Below the pieces are notes generated by a model, which was not told the DNA's origin, searched no databases, and saw only the letters and a list, made by a program, of their open reading frames with translations. The position numbers and the translations under genes are program-made. Positions 17,914 through 27,401 of a DNA stretch of 64,000 nucleotides are shown one piece after another. This DNA is from Povalibacter uvarum (GTDB lineage Bacteria; Pseudomonadota; Gammaproteobacteria; Steroidobacterales; Steroidobacteraceae), in assembly GCF_014202975.1 (NCBI RefSeq), contig NZ_JACHHZ010000002.1, positions 1 through 64,000 on the forward strand, given 5' to 3'. How positions within the stretch are numbered: the stretch's first letter is position 1; every line of letters starts with the position of its first letter.

Positions 17914-20538
17914 TCAGAAGCGGTAGATGGCCTTCGCATTCCAGAACTGACCGCGCGGATTGTGCTGGCTCTGCACATAGCCGTACAAGTCGTCATCACC
18001 GTTGCCCACTGCGAACGGCGGCCGCTCGTCGAAGGCGTTATCGAGGCCGAGCAGCAACTGCAGGTTATCGATACCCGTGTAACGGAACTGAAGATTCACT
18101 GTCGTGAACGAGCCTACGCTGCGCGTGGTTTCCGTGTCGTAGTCCAGCGTACCGTCGAAGTCCGCGTCCGGCATGTCCTGGAACGATCCGATGTAGTTCA
18201 CGCTGGCATAGATGCCCCACGTGTCGTTGCCGAAATCGCCCCACAGCATGGCGCGATCTTCCGGATATTCGTATTCGCCCGCGAGCGAGCGGGTGACGAA
18301 ATCCGTGCCGGCGGCGTTCAGCTCCACGCGATCGAAGTCCAGCAGATGCGTGTAGTTGAGGCCGAGACTCATCGTGCCGGGACCGACGTCGGTCGCGAAG
18401 CTCGCGCCGAGATCGAGGCCGCTGGTCGACTGCTCGTTGATGTTGACGAACGTGGTGTGGATTCTCTGCAGCGGGCCCAGCGTATCGCCGGCCAGCGGCG
18501 CACCGCGTTCGCAAACCTCGCTGACCTGGACGCCGCAGAACTCGGTGTACAGGAAGCCGAACGGCACCTGGTCGATCTTCTTTTCCTGCTTGATGTCCCA
18601 GTAGTCGAGCGAGAGGTTGATGTCCGCGGTCGGCTGCCATGCGACACCGACATTGAACGTCTCCGACTCTTCGGCCTCGAGGTTCGGGTTGCCCGCGAAC
18701 ACGAGGTTGTAGTCGGTCGATGCGCAATAGACGGGGTTATCGGCGCAACCGTAGGTATCGATGAAGAACTGCGACGACTCGGAGGGTCCGAGGCCGATCT
18801 GTGCGAGCGACGGCGCGCGGAAGCCGGTGCCCCACGAGGCGCGGAACGCGAGCTGGTCGATCGGTGCCCAACGGACAGCGAGCTTCGGGTTGGTCGTATT
18901 GCCGAAGTCACTGTAGTCGTCGTAACGCGCAGCCAGCGACAGCTCGAGGCTCTCCAGCACGGGCACGGAGAACTCGACGAACATCGCCCAGCTGTCGCGC
19001 GCCGCAGCGGCAGAAACCGCTTCGGTACCGAAGATCAGGCCGCGCTGGAACTGATCATCGGGAATGTCCGACACGCTCTCTTCGCGATACTCGGCGCCGG
19101 CAGCCATCTTCACGGGGCCGGCGGGAAGATCGAAGAGATCGCCTGTGATGCTGGCGTCGGCCATCGTGAGATCGGACTTGCCGCGACGAACGAGGTTGGT
19201 CGTGATCGCATCAATCACATCCTGCGGGTTCTGCACGCCGCCGAACGGGTTGTAGCGACCCGCGTTGATCTCGGTCTGGAGGAAGTCCGTGCGGACCCAG
19301 CCCATCGAACGATCGCCGCTCTGTTCCGACTTGCCGCGAGCGCGCTGGCCAGCGACTTCCCAGTCCCAGTCGCCGAAGCTGCCGCGCAGACCGAGGACGG
19401 CGCGCAGGTTGTCGCTTTCGATGTCCCACTGACGCGCACCGGCGTCGACCGTGCGATAGCGACCGATCTGAATCGTCGTTGCCGTCGGGAACGGGTTGTC
19501 CGGATGCGTGATCGGCACGGTGAGACCGGCGGTTTCATCCAGCGGCGTGGGAGCGCCCTGCGCGATGGAGTTGTTGTGCTGCACACCGACTTCCGTGAAG
19601 AGCTCGACGCCGCCGAAGTCCTGGTGCGCCAGCAGCAGCAGGCCGGTGCGCTCTGCTTCCGGAATCAGCAGGTTCCATGGACCGAAGTCGTAAAGGCAGG
19701 TCTGGCCTGCAACGCTGCCGGCGGGACACGCCGGATCGATCGTGGTTGTGCCGTTCACGATGAAGCGGCCCGGATAGCCGCGCGAAGAACGGAAGTCCTG
19801 GCCGCCCCGAGGTGTCTGATTCGCGGTACCGAAGTAGCCGCGTTCCGAGTTCGAGAGCGTGGTGTTCTTGAAGTAGTCGAAGATCAGGGTGACGTTGGAA
19901 TCGTCATCGCCCATGCCCCACACGGCGGACATCGTCTTCTCGTCGTAGCTGCCTTCGGTGACCGCACCGTAGCCGCCGGAGATTTCGAGACCTTCGAAAT
20001 CCTTGCGCAGGATGACGTTGACCACACCAGCGACCGCGTCGGAGCCATACACAGCGGACGAACCGTCCTTCAGCACTTCGACGCGCTCGATCGCCGCGAC
20101 GGGGATCGAGTTGATGTCGACGAAATTCGTCGTCACGTTCTCCGCGAACGAGGAGATGGCAACGCGCCGGCCATTGACCAGCACGAGCGTCGCATCCGCA
20201 CCGAGGCCACGAAGGCTGATCGATGACGTGCCGTTGGCGCTCGAGTCCTGGTTGTTGCCGCGGGTCGAGAAGGCGCCGTTGCCGTTGGCGGGCAGCTTCT
20301 CCATCAACTGCTGCAGGTTGCTGTAGCCGGATTTTTCGATGCTTGCGCGATCAACGGTGATCACCGGCGAAGGGTTCTCGAAATCCGATCCGCGTGCGAT
20401 GCGCGAACCTGTCACGACGACTTCCTCGACGTCGGAAGAGTCGGCTGCATGTATACATGTTGCTGGAATCAGACAGAGCGAAGCCACGATCGCGCGATGG
20501 TTGGCGATGGCGCTGCGAATCGAGTTCGATGATTTCAT
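17914..20538 (-). CDS. TonB-dependent outer-membrane receptor (874 aa)
   Basis: A TBDR whose signal peptide ends CIHA|AD. It is followed by the TonB box region EEVVVTGSRIARG and a plug domain (SISLRGLGADATLVLVNGRR, then VEVLKDGSSAVYGSDAVAGV). The barrel ends NAKAIYRF. The GSRI N-terminus with the Asn/Ser-rich LRGLG plug is the subfamily abundant in Xanthomonadales and Caulobacterales, with peptide, siderophore or glycan ligands; the ligand here is not determined. The ATG at 20538 has GGGGAG nine bases upstream; an in-frame start at 20595 would add a non-signal-like N-terminus. A perfect hairpin terminator follows. It may share regulation with the TBDR immediately downstream. Confidence 0.92.
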   Translation of the reverse strand: MKSSNSIRSAIANHRAIVASLCLIPATCIHAADSSDVEEVVVTGSRIARGSDFENPSPVITVDRASIEKSGYSNLQQLMEKLPANGNGAFSTRGNNQDSSANGTSSISLRGLGADATLVLVNGRRVAISSFAENVTTNFVDINSIPVAAIERVEVLKDGSSAVYGSDAVAGVVNVILRKDFEGLEISGGYGAVTEGSYDEKTMSAVWGMGDDDSNVTLIFDYFKNTTLSNSERGYFGTANQTPRGGQDFRSSRGYPGRFIVNGTTTIDPACPAGSVAGQTCLYDFGPWNLLIPEAERTGLLLLAHQDFGGVELFTEVGVQHNNSIAQGAPTPLDETAGLTVPITHPDNPFPTATTIQIGRYRTVDAGARQWDIESDNLRAVLGLRGSFGDWDWEVAGQRARGKSEQSGDRSMGWVRTDFLQTEINAGRYNPFGGVQNPQDVIDAITTNLVRRGKSDLTMADASITGDLFDLPAGPVKMAAGAEYREESVSDIPDDQFQRGLIFGTEAVSAAAARDSWAMFVEFSVPVLESLELSLAARYDDYSDFGNTTNPKLAVRWAPIDQLAFRASWGTGFRAPSLAQIGLGPSESSQFFIDTYGCADNPVYCASTDYNLVFAGNPNLEAEESETFNVGVAWQPTADINLSLDYWDIKQEKKIDQVPFGFLYTEFCGVQVSEVCERGAPLAGDTLGPLQRIHTTFVNINEQSTSGLDLGASFATDVGPGTMSLGLNYTHLLDFDRVELNAAGTDFVTRSLAGEYEYPEDRAMLWGDFGNDTWGIYASVNYIGSFQDMPDADFDGTLDYDTETTRSVGSFTTVNLQFRYTGIDNLQLLLGLDNAFDERPPFAVGNGDDDLYGYVQSQHNPRGQFWNAKAIYRF

Positions 20539-20684
20539 TGTTGCGTGCTCCCCAAAGAAGTCGCGGACGCTAGCACTTATGTCGAGCGGCGCCAACTACG
20601 GATTTTTCATGGACGCACGAGCGCAAGCCGGACCTTGCGCGACCGACTGTGGCAGATATGCGACGAGCTGCGAGCTGCTTCGAT

Positions 20685-21290
20685 CTAGAACAGGGAATGC
20701 AGCAGCTGGCGATAGGAGCCGGGAGAGATCAGAGCGACAAACAACAATCCCGTGATCGCGCCGCCGAGATGCGCATCGTGATTGATGCGGCCGTGCGGAT
20801 GCTTCGACGAGTAGATCGTGTAGGCGAGATAACCGACCGCGAAGAGCGGCGCGGGGATCGGGACGGGAATCGGAATGATGTAGAGCGATTGATCGGGAAA
20901 GAAGACGATCGCGGCGAACAGCACGGCGGAAATTGCGCCCGACGCACCGAGAGATGCGTACTCGGGATGGTTGCGATGCTTGTACCAGGTCCCGGCATGA
21001 CTCACGAGCAGGCCCGCGCTGTAGAGGATGACGAACCAGAAAGTGCCGATATAACGCTCCAGCGGAAACGCGAAGAAGTAGAACGTCATCATGTTGAAGA
21101 TGAGATGCATCAGGTCGGCGTGCGTGAAGCCGCTGGCGACGACCGTCGCATATTGCTTACGCCGCAGCAGCCAGTACGGGCGGAAGAGACTCCAGTCGAG
21201 CAATCGCGGCGACTGATAGAGCGCGATGAGGCTGATGGCGATCGTGGCAAAGAAAATGGTGGTTGCTGCGGGACTGCCGGTGAAATTCAC
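20685..21290 (-). CDS. rhomboid-family intramembrane serine protease
   Basis: A 201-aa polytopic inner-membrane protein that cleaves transmembrane segments within the bilayer. The catalytic dyad is visible: Ser117 in GASGA and His174 in [12 protein letters not shown]. The TM2 signature HLIFNMMTF, with the stabilising Asn, is present. About six membrane segments fit the basic bacterial rhomboid core. I prefer the GTG at 21290 (AAAGG about eight bases upstream, N-terminus leading into TM1) over an in-frame ATG at 21371, whose extension would run into a palindromic repeat. Substrate unknown. Confidence 0.88.
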   Translation of the reverse strand: MNFTGSPAATTIFFATIAISLIALYQSPRLLDWSLFRPYWLLRRKQYATVVASGFTHADLMHLIFNMMTFYFFAFPLERYIGTFWFVILYSAGLLVSHAGTWYKHRNHPEYASLGASGAISAVLFAAIVFFPDQSLYIIPIPVPIPAPLFAVGYLAYTIYSSKHPHGRINHDAHLGGAITGLLFVALISPGSYRQLLHSLF

Positions 21291-21362
21291 GGTGCTTGCC
21301 TTTGATCCTTGCTGAAACTTCGCGCTGACAGCGCAAGAATAGCGGAACTGGCGGCAGCACCT

Positions 21363-21398
21363 GCCAGCCAATAGCCGGCCAGCTGGCTATCGGCTGGC
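21363..21398. repeat. palindromic hairpin overlapping a gene 3' end
   Basis: Arms GCCAGCCAATAGCC (21363-21376) and GGCTATCGGCTGGC (21385-21398) pair at 13 of 14 positions with an 8-nt loop. The right arm encodes the last residues and TAG stop of the PQQ-type propeller gene. It may serve as its terminator; there is no T-run. Confidence 0.65.
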
Positions 21399-22874
21399 CT
21401 CCATCGCGTAGACCTTCCCATTGAGATCCACCGCATACACCACCCCATCCGCGATCAGCGGCGAAGCGCCGAAGCCCCACCCCTTGTTCCCGTCGATGAT
21501 CTCTTTCGTCGGTGGCTCGAGATGGAGCCAGCGTGTCTCGCCGGTCTTGCGATCGATTGCCACGAGCGCGCCGCTGCGCGATCCGGGATATGCGCCGACA
21601 CCTGCCGTGCCTGCGATCACGAGTTCGTCGCTCACAGCGGTCCGTGACCATGCCCATCCCGGCACGGGAGTTTTCCAGCGCAAGCTGCCATCCCTGATGT
21701 CGATCGCATAGACATTCGTTGCGTCGGAGGACCCGGTGTAAACGATGCCGTCGCGAACGACCGGTGGTGATTCGATCCATGAGAACCAGTAGTAGTGCTT
21801 CCATTGCTCCTTGCCGGTTGCGGCATCGAGCGCGATGAGCTCGTACGTGCGGCTGCCGACGAGGACGCGATCCCTGTCGACCACCACGTCGCCTCCGACA
21901 GGCAGCTTCGCGTCGTACATCCAGCGTTCCTTGCCATCACCGGCGGATACCGCACGAACTTTGCCGGCGAAGTCCGCGAATACGATCAGGTCGCGATACA
22001 GCGCGGGCGTAGCCGTCATCATGTCATCGGCGGTGAACTTCCATATCTGTCGGCCGCCCTCGACATCGAGCGCATACAGATTCTTGTCGCGGCTCGCGAC
22101 ATACACCCGTTTGCCGTCGGCGACGACGCTGGAACCGTAGCGATCCCAGCGCGAATTCTCTTCGGAAGCGGGAATGCGCGGAGGACTTCCGTCATCGATC
22201 CGTGCGCGCCACAGCTCGCGACCGCTGCGCTTGTCGAGTTTGTAGAGATAGCCTGAATCGGAAGTCACGTAGAGACCGTCGCCGATCACAGCGGGGCGCC
22301 CTTTGATGGGCTTGCCTGTCTCGAGTTTCCAGCGAATCTGTCCGGTCGCATCGATAGCGTGGAGCACGCCCGCATCGTTACCGGTGTAGATGAAGCCGGT
22401 CGACGCGTCTCGCTCCAATCCTGCCCATGCCGGGCTACCGGTTTCGACAGACCAGCGGACGCTTGGCGTGTCGATCTTCCATTGCGGTGGAGCGGGTTTC
22501 TCGTATGGAGAACTGCGGCGAAACTCGACCGGGATCTTATGGACCGGCACCGCATCCTTCGGCAGAACACCGCGAAGCGTGTCCTGCGAAACGTTGTAAG
22601 CGAGAGGAAACGAGAACGGCGCGGTGTCGAGCGAATCGCCGTTCATCGTCACGGTGCCCAACGGAAATTCGTAGCCACCGATGGCGACAATGGAAAGGCG
22701 CGCCGTCGGCTTTCCTTCGTGCTCGAGCAAGTGAAGCACGACCCGCGACGATTCACCCGCAAAGACGGGCTCAGCCGACCACCAGCCGGCGAGATCGGAA
22801 AACTTCGTTTCAGCGTTCGCGGTTGCAGCGAACACCCCGAGGAGAAACGCGACTCCCACCGTGACTCTGCGCAC
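21387..22874 (-). CDS. exported PQQ-like beta-propeller repeat protein
   Basis: A 495-aa protein with a signal peptide ending ATANA|ET, so periplasmic or outer-membrane associated. Residues 24-120 form a beta-rich N-terminal domain of unknown type. From about 135 onward it is an eight-bladed PQQ/BamB-type propeller, with repeats such as GFIYTGNDAGVLHAIDATG, YLYKLDKRSGRELW, NLYALDVEGGRQIWKF and LIALDAATGKEQW. No PQQ/Ca2+ catalytic residues of quinoprotein dehydrogenases were recognised, so it is more likely a scaffold or binding protein. It starts at GTG 22874 with AGGAGGG eight bases upstream. The last four codons and the stop lie in a palindromic repeat. Confidence 0.85.
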   Translation of the reverse strand: MRRVTVGVAFLLGVFAATANAETKFSDLAGWWSAEPVFAGESSRVVLHLLEHEGKPTARLSIVAIGGYEFPLGTVTMNGDSLDTAPFSFPLAYNVSQDTLRGVLPKDAVPVHKIPVEFRRSSPYEKPAPPQWKIDTPSVRWSVETGSPAWAGLERDASTGFIYTGNDAGVLHAIDATGQIRWKLETGKPIKGRPAVIGDGLYVTSDSGYLYKLDKRSGRELWRARIDDGSPPRIPASEENSRWDRYGSSVVADGKRVYVASRDKNLYALDVEGGRQIWKFTADDMMTATPALYRDLIVFADFAGKVRAVSAGDGKERWMYDAKLPVGGDVVVDRDRVLVGSRTYELIALDAATGKEQWKHYYWFSWIESPPVVRDGIVYTGSSDATNVYAIDIRDGSLRWKTPVPGWAWSRTAVSDELVIAGTAGVGAYPGSRSGALVAIDRKTGETRWLHLEPPTKEIIDGNKGWGFGASPLIADGVVYAVDLNGKVYAMEASR

Positions 22875-22976
22875 TGCTCAGCCCTCCTGCCGTTGCGCAG
22901 ACAGTAAGAGCTACACAGTGACCGCGTCTGCGCCCAGACGCTCAGCGGATGGATGGATGAGACGAGACGTTGAGCC

Positions 22977-23004
22977 CGTCACTCCCGCGAAAGCGGGAGT
23001 GACG
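22977..23004. repeat. dRS3-like palindrome, copy 1
   Basis: Perfect 12-bp arms CGTCACTCCCGC and GCGGGAGTGACG surround a GAAA loop. It is the same family as the repeats at 55464-55490 and 61394-61461. It lies between the PQQ-type gene start and the discoidin-like lipoprotein stop and could end the lipoprotein transcript. Confidence 0.8.
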
Positions 23005-23032
23005 GCGCGCGCCCTCTGGCCGGCTGGCTTCT

Positions 23033-23731
23033 TCAATCTCCCAGCAGCTGCACCGCATCGATCTCATTCCATCCCGACACTGCGTTGGTAGCCAGCGTGA
23101 TTCGCGCTCCCTTCGCCTTGTACGAAGTCTTTTCGAACGCGCGATCGAACCAGACGATGGTGCTCGGCGCGTACTGCTGATCGTCGACGCCCTGCCAGAT
23201 CGTGTGCTTCGAGCCGTCTTCGGCGATCAGCTCGACCTTGATGATCGCGCCGGGGCTGTAGTTCTGGCGGATGCGGATCTGCGTTGCATTCACCGGCTTC
23301 GCGAAGCCGACTTCGAGCCATTCGATGCCTTTGTCCGGCGTCTCCGTCGCCCAGGAGTTGCCGTTATCGCCGTAGCGCTCGACGTTCGGCGCGCCTGTCG
23401 CCGACAGCGGCGCGTAGCCCTCCTTCGCATCCGGCTCCTTGTTGCCCGCGTATGTGGAGCTCGCGGTTGCCGACACGGCCCACTGGCCGCGACTGTCGGA
23501 CGCGATGGCTTCTTCCGCGAGGGCGGCCTGGATCGCGGCCGCCTTTTCGTCAGTTGCAGCGGACTGTGCAGGTGCCGGCGCGGTCGCAGCCGGTGCGGGT
23601 GCATTCGACGCCGCTGTATCGGTTGCCGTCTGCGCGGGTTCTGCCGTCGCGGGGGCCTCTTCTTTCTTGCCGCATCCAGACGCGACCAATGCCAGGGACA
23701 GGGCGCATGCCCACTTCCAGTTCAGACTCAT
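23033..23731 (-). CDS. lipoprotein with discoidin-like (F5/8 type C-like) domain
   Basis: A 232-aa lipoprotein with lipobox VASGC (Cys20), then an Ala/Pro/Thr-rich linker (about 25-75). A C-terminal galactose-binding-like beta-sandwich (about 85-232) follows: WAVSATASSTY, the EWLEVGFAKPVNATQIRIRQ strand pair and the closing GWNEIDAVQLLG, the layout of discoidin/F5-8C or NADase-type glycan-binding domains. It probably sits at the cell surface or periplasmic face and binds carbohydrate; binding is inferred. The ATG at 23731 has GGAG six bases upstream; upstream in-frame sequence is not signal-like. It is divergent from the large secreted protein gene. Confidence 0.82.
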   Translation of the reverse strand: MSLNWKWACALSLALVASGCGKKEEAPATAEPAQTATDTAASNAPAPAATAPAPAQSAATDEKAAAIQAALAEEAIASDSRGQWAVSATASSTYAGNKEPDAKEGYAPLSATGAPNVERYGDNGNSWATETPDKGIEWLEVGFAKPVNATQIRIRQNYSPGAIIKVELIAEDGSKHTIWQGVDDQQYAPSTIVWFDRAFEKTSYKAKGARITLATNAVSGWNEIDAVQLLGD

Positions 23732-23933
23732 GGAAAGCTCCGCTACTTCGGTTGGAGTGATCTTCTGCGCGTCTTGCCGCGCGGTGAGGTAAAGGTCGCA
23801 TCCGAAAGCACTTCGCGCAATGGCTCCCGGGGCCGATGGACGATGGCTCCTCAGGGTGATTCGACTCCAGTGCGTCGCGACGACACTGCCAGCCCTTCGA
23901 AACGGCCACACCGTTCCATCTCAAGGGCAATTC

Positions 23934-26219
23934 GTGAAAGGCAGATCTTCCGGGCGCCGACTGTCGGCGCCTTTGACATTGGGTATTGCCACCATCCTGG
24001 CGGCCGCGACGGCTCAGGCCGTGGGCATCGAACCGTTGCACGTCGAGCTCTCCGTCGAGGGCAAGCCCTTCCTCGCCGAAGGGTGCGAAGGCGGCGACTG
24101 GTCGATGACCTGGCGCGGCGAGTTGCCCGGCGAGTCCAACAACATCTCCGACCAGCTGATGAGCTACAGCAGCTTCGACTCAACGCACGAACAGCAATTC
24201 AACGGTCCGCCGGCAACCGTGACGGTGAAGCCCCTCATTTGCCGCGACAACAATGGGGCCATCGTTCTGCAGACATCGTGGAGCGGCGGCACCCGCTCGA
24301 TTCGCGGCGTCGTCGCGCTCAAGAACGATCCGGGCATTCCGTCGCCATTCTTCGACTTCAGCGTCGAGGACGCGGGCACTTGCCACGTGAAGTCTTCCAT
24401 GGGCACGCAGGTCCTGGATAACTCGCTGATCCAGGTGCGCGCACCGCTCATGTCCGCACTCGTGCCGGAGCTCAGCATCACGCGGGAAGAGATGGAACGC
24501 GGCTTCAGCAAGCAGTACCGCATCGAAGGCCAGGCGCTCGCGAGCGCGATGATGTGCATGGGCTCGGAGCTGAAGCGGGGCGAACTGCGCATCAGCTACA
24601 AGAGCAACGACAAGCAGCCGACGATCGGCTTGTCGGGATGCGCGAATCTGCCGCGTGGCGGAAGCACGAAAGTCGTGGCCAAAGTCGATCCGCCCGGCGG
24701 CAGCGTGAAGTTCTCAGTCGATCCCTCGTCGACAATCGGCCTGCAGCCATCCGGCACGACAGCGACTGCGACCGGTGCCACTCCGGGTCGCGCAACAATC
24801 AAAGGCGAGTACACCTACAACGGTCGAACGGCCACGGCAACGCTGCCCGCAAGCAGCGTTGAATTGCTGTCGGTCAACAGCGGCCAGTCGATCCCGAAGC
24901 TTGGGCTGCTCGGCGTGAACGGCAAACCGTCGTCGAAGGTGTACAGCTTCCCGTTCCAGTCGAATCCCGGCGACGCGGGCGATCTCCTCGTCTTCAAGGC
25001 GGAGAACCAGGCGATCGTCAGCCTCCTCACGCAACGCAGTTCGATCGGCATTCAGCCTGTTCGAGAAGGCCGCACACGCGTCCAGGCGATGACGACCTGC
25101 GGCGCTCCGGTAGGCGAACCATTCGAGATCGAGATCGCCACCTGCGATGACGACGTTCGCAGCGAACTGCAGCGTCGACAGGAAGAACTGATCCGCCGCG
25201 AGAAGGAGATCGTCAAGCGCATTACCCAGTTGACGGCGGATCCGGAATTCCAGCGCGCAGCCACCGAGATCAAGGAGAACACGATCAAGATGGCGGTGAA
25301 GACCGCCGAGCTGATCGCGGCAACGTTGACCGGCTCGCAAGCGACCGCTGTGAGCAAGGGCACAGCAAGCGGCCTTTCGCTGACTCAGATCGAGACGGCG
25401 CAGAACATCTGGAGTGTCGCCGACATCATCAATGACGGCGCCTCTGGCAACGCAAACTCGGCCATCGTCAGCACGTATGCGCTCTATCTGAACAGCTGGG
25501 CGGCATCAGCACTCAAGGGTGCGATCGACTCCGGCCTCGCCGCGCAGCAACTCGGCCAGGATCTCGGTTCCATCGCCGGCGTAGTTGAACAGCTCGAAGA
25601 TCTCGAGCCGCGCCACGATGCGATCCGTCGCGATCTGTACGACGTGACCCGTCGCGTTCATCAATGCGACAAGCTGCCACCACCCGCGCCCCTGCCGCCA
25701 CGACCTGACGGCAAGCGGCCGCCAGTGCCGCAGCCACAGCCGGTACCGCCTCCGGTAGAAATTCCGCCCGGCACGGAGATTCCGTCGGAGCCGGCACCTG
25801 TTCCGACGCCGCAACCGCCGGTCGAGCAGCCCCCGCCGCCAATCGTCGATCCGTCCCCGGGCACTGGCGGGGCGCGCTTGTGCGTACGCGAGAAGGAAGA
25901 ATCGATGACTACGCAGGATCTGCGCGCCGTGCTCGAAGCGGTTTCGACTTTCCGCACGACGGCGCAACGTGCCCGCGAAGTGTTCGAGACCTTCCAGGCA
26001 TCGCTGCGTGACCTGGAAGCGTCGATCTCGAAGGACGATGCGACCCGCTCCACTGCGTTCGATGCGTTCGTGCCGAGCTACAACGCGGCGGTCCAGGCGT
26101 ACTTTGATATGGGCGAAGCAAGTCGCAAACAGGAGCAGCGTTTCGAGCCCTGCACGGCGGAGCTCGAGAAGCAGCCGCCGGCCATCGAGCGCCGCGCAGG
26201 CTGGAGTCAGGAAAACTGA
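23934..26219 (+). CDS. large secreted protein of unknown function
   Basis: 761 aa from GTG 23934 (AAGGG seven bases upstream; the start immediately precedes a signal peptide ending ATAQA|VG). I do not recognise the family. Visible parts: a Cys-containing beta-rich N-terminal region (about 30-250); Ig-like or bacterial-invasin-like strands with SVDPSSTIGLQPSGTTATATG (about 255-400); a charged coiled coil from RSELQRRQEELIRREKEI (about 405-465); an Ala/Ser-rich helical stretch (465-575); a proline-rich linker (about 582-640); and a C-terminal helical region with repeated charged heptads. The linker suggests a spacer across the periplasm or at the surface. The flavodoxin-fold gene starts 46 bp downstream and may be co-transcribed. 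Confidence 0.75.
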   Translation: MKGRSSGRRLSAPLTLGIATILAAATAQAVGIEPLHVELSVEGKPFLAEGCEGGDWSMTWRGELPGESNNISDQLMSYSSFDSTHEQQFNGPPATVTVKPLICRDNNGAIVLQTSWSGGTRSIRGVVALKNDPGIPSPFFDFSVEDAGTCHVKSSMGTQVLDNSLIQVRAPLMSALVPELSITREEMERGFSKQYRIEGQALASAMMCMGSELKRGELRISYKSNDKQPTIGLSGCANLPRGGSTKVVAKVDPPGGSVKFSVDPSSTIGLQPSGTTATATGATPGRATIKGEYTYNGRTATATLPASSVELLSVNSGQSIPKLGLLGVNGKPSSKVYSFPFQSNPGDAGDLLVFKAENQAIVSLLTQRSSIGIQPVREGRTRVQAMTTCGAPVGEPFEIEIATCDDDVRSELQRRQEELIRREKEIVKRITQLTADPEFQRAATEIKENTIKMAVKTAELIAATLTGSQATAVSKGTASGLSLTQIETAQNIWSVADIINDGASGNANSAIVSTYALYLNSWAASALKGAIDSGLAAQQLGQDLGSIAGVVEQLEDLEPRHDAIRRDLYDVTRRVHQCDKLPPPAPLPPRPDGKRPPVPQPQPVPPPVEIPPGTEIPSEPAPVPTPQPPVEQPPPPIVDPSPGTGGARLCVREKEESMTTQDLRAVLEAVSTFRTTAQRAREVFETFQASLRDLEASISKDDATRSTAFDAFVPSYNAAVQAYFDMGEASRKQEQRFEPCTAELEKQPPAIERRAGWSQEN

Positions 26220-26265
26220 CACAGGCCGTGCGGACACGTCGGCGCCGCAGGAACTGGCGCCGACG

Positions 26266-27387
26266 ATGGATCGTTGGGTTCAGCAACCCGACGCATCCAC
26301 GAGGCCGCACGTGCGCAGAACGCCGAAAATCCGCAAGGGGCAAGCGTCCTGGCCGCTGTCACGCAGCGACTTCGAACAGCGGGCCCGACGTCGCTTCGCT
26401 GATCCCCGCTTCGACGCTGCTGGCGACACAGTCGACGAGATCATCGGGATCGCGTGGAAGAACTACCTCGATTCCCGCAAGGCGCCGGTGACGCGCAAGG
26501 CGGGCAAGCAGTACGCAGACCCGGACTACGACCTGTCGGTCGACTGGATCCAGAGTCGCCTAGGCATTGTCAAAGCTGCGCAGCAACATCGTCGCAAGAA
26601 CGTTCGCTCGCGAATTCTGGTGATCTGCGCCGCTTCGCGCAACGACAAGACGTGTCCCGGCGAGATCTCCAAGACGTGGCGCCTCACTCAACTCGCCCGG
26701 CGCACGCTCGAGACCGCGAAGTGCGAAGTCGACCTGCTCGATCTGAGTCTGCTGTCGTCGGAATACGGGCGCGTGATCTATCCCTGCAAGGCCTGCGTAT
26801 CCACTGCGATGCCGCTGTGTCACTGGCCGTGCTCGTGTTATCCGAATCATTCGCTGGGCCAGGTCAATGACTGGATGGCCGAGATCTACCCGCGCTGGGT
26901 CGCGGCGCATGGCGTCCTCATCATTACTCCCGTGTACTGGTATCAGGCGCCCTCGGGATTGAAGCTGATGATGGATCGGCTCGTGTGCGCGGACGGCGGC
27001 AATCCCGATCCGACGAGCACGCAGGGCAAGGACCCGAAGCTCGCGAAGGAAATCGAACTCAAAGGCTGGCACTACCCACGGCACCTCGCGGGCCGTGCGT
27101 TCGCTGTTGTAGTTCATGGCGACGCTGAGGGCGCTGACACGCTGCGGCGCTCACTCGCCGACTGGTTGACCGACATGGATCTCGTGCAGGCGGGTAGCGC
27201 GGCGCTGCTGGATCGCTACATCGGCTACTACGAGCCGTATGCGACAAGTCATGAAGCGCTCGACCGCGACACAGACATACAAGAAGAGGTCCGCAACGTT
27301 GCGCGCAGCCTGGCGAAGACCGTGCGGCAGATTCGCGGCGGTCGACGCGAACCGGATGAAGGGCTGAGAGATCCCAGACCGAAGTAG
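26266..27387 (+). CDS. flavodoxin-fold NAD(P)H-dependent oxidoreductase-like protein
   Basis: 373 aa. About 115 N-terminal residues are basic and unlike the family; then a flavodoxin-like/FMN-reductase fold begins at RSRILVICAASRNDKTCPGE (FMN phosphate loop), with LIITPVYWYQAPSGLKLMMDR as the isoalloxazine-binding loop. Between these, PCKACVSTAMPLCHWPCSCY holds five cysteines in 18 residues, the position where iron-sulfur flavoproteins carry a cluster. It is cytoplasmic (no signal). Likely reaction: NAD(P)H-dependent reduction of FMN or small acceptors. The start is uncertain: ATG 26266 or GTG 26311 (GAGG six bases upstream). It converges on the first halogenase gene. Confidence 0.78.
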   Translation: MDRWVQQPDASTRPHVRRTPKIRKGQASWPLSRSDFEQRARRRFADPRFDAAGDTVDEIIGIAWKNYLDSRKAPVTRKAGKQYADPDYDLSVDWIQSRLGIVKAAQQHRRKNVRSRILVICAASRNDKTCPGEISKTWRLTQLARRTLETAKCEVDLLDLSLLSSEYGRVIYPCKACVSTAMPLCHWPCSCYPNHSLGQVNDWMAEIYPRWVAAHGVLIITPVYWYQAPSGLKLMMDRLVCADGGNPDPTSTQGKDPKLAKEIELKGWHYPRHLAGRAFAVVVHGDAEGADTLRRSLADWLTDMDLVQAGSAALLDRYIGYYEPYATSHEALDRDTDIQEEVRNVARSLAKTVRQIRGGRREPDEGLRDPRPK

Positions 27388-27401
27388 CGATCGTTATGCC
27401 A

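Noticed and set aside
17878-20226. Plus-strand 782-codon open frame across the 874-aa TBDR
   Set aside because: Mirror frame of a clear TBDR; no ribosome site, and Arg/Glu/Val-rich low-information translation.
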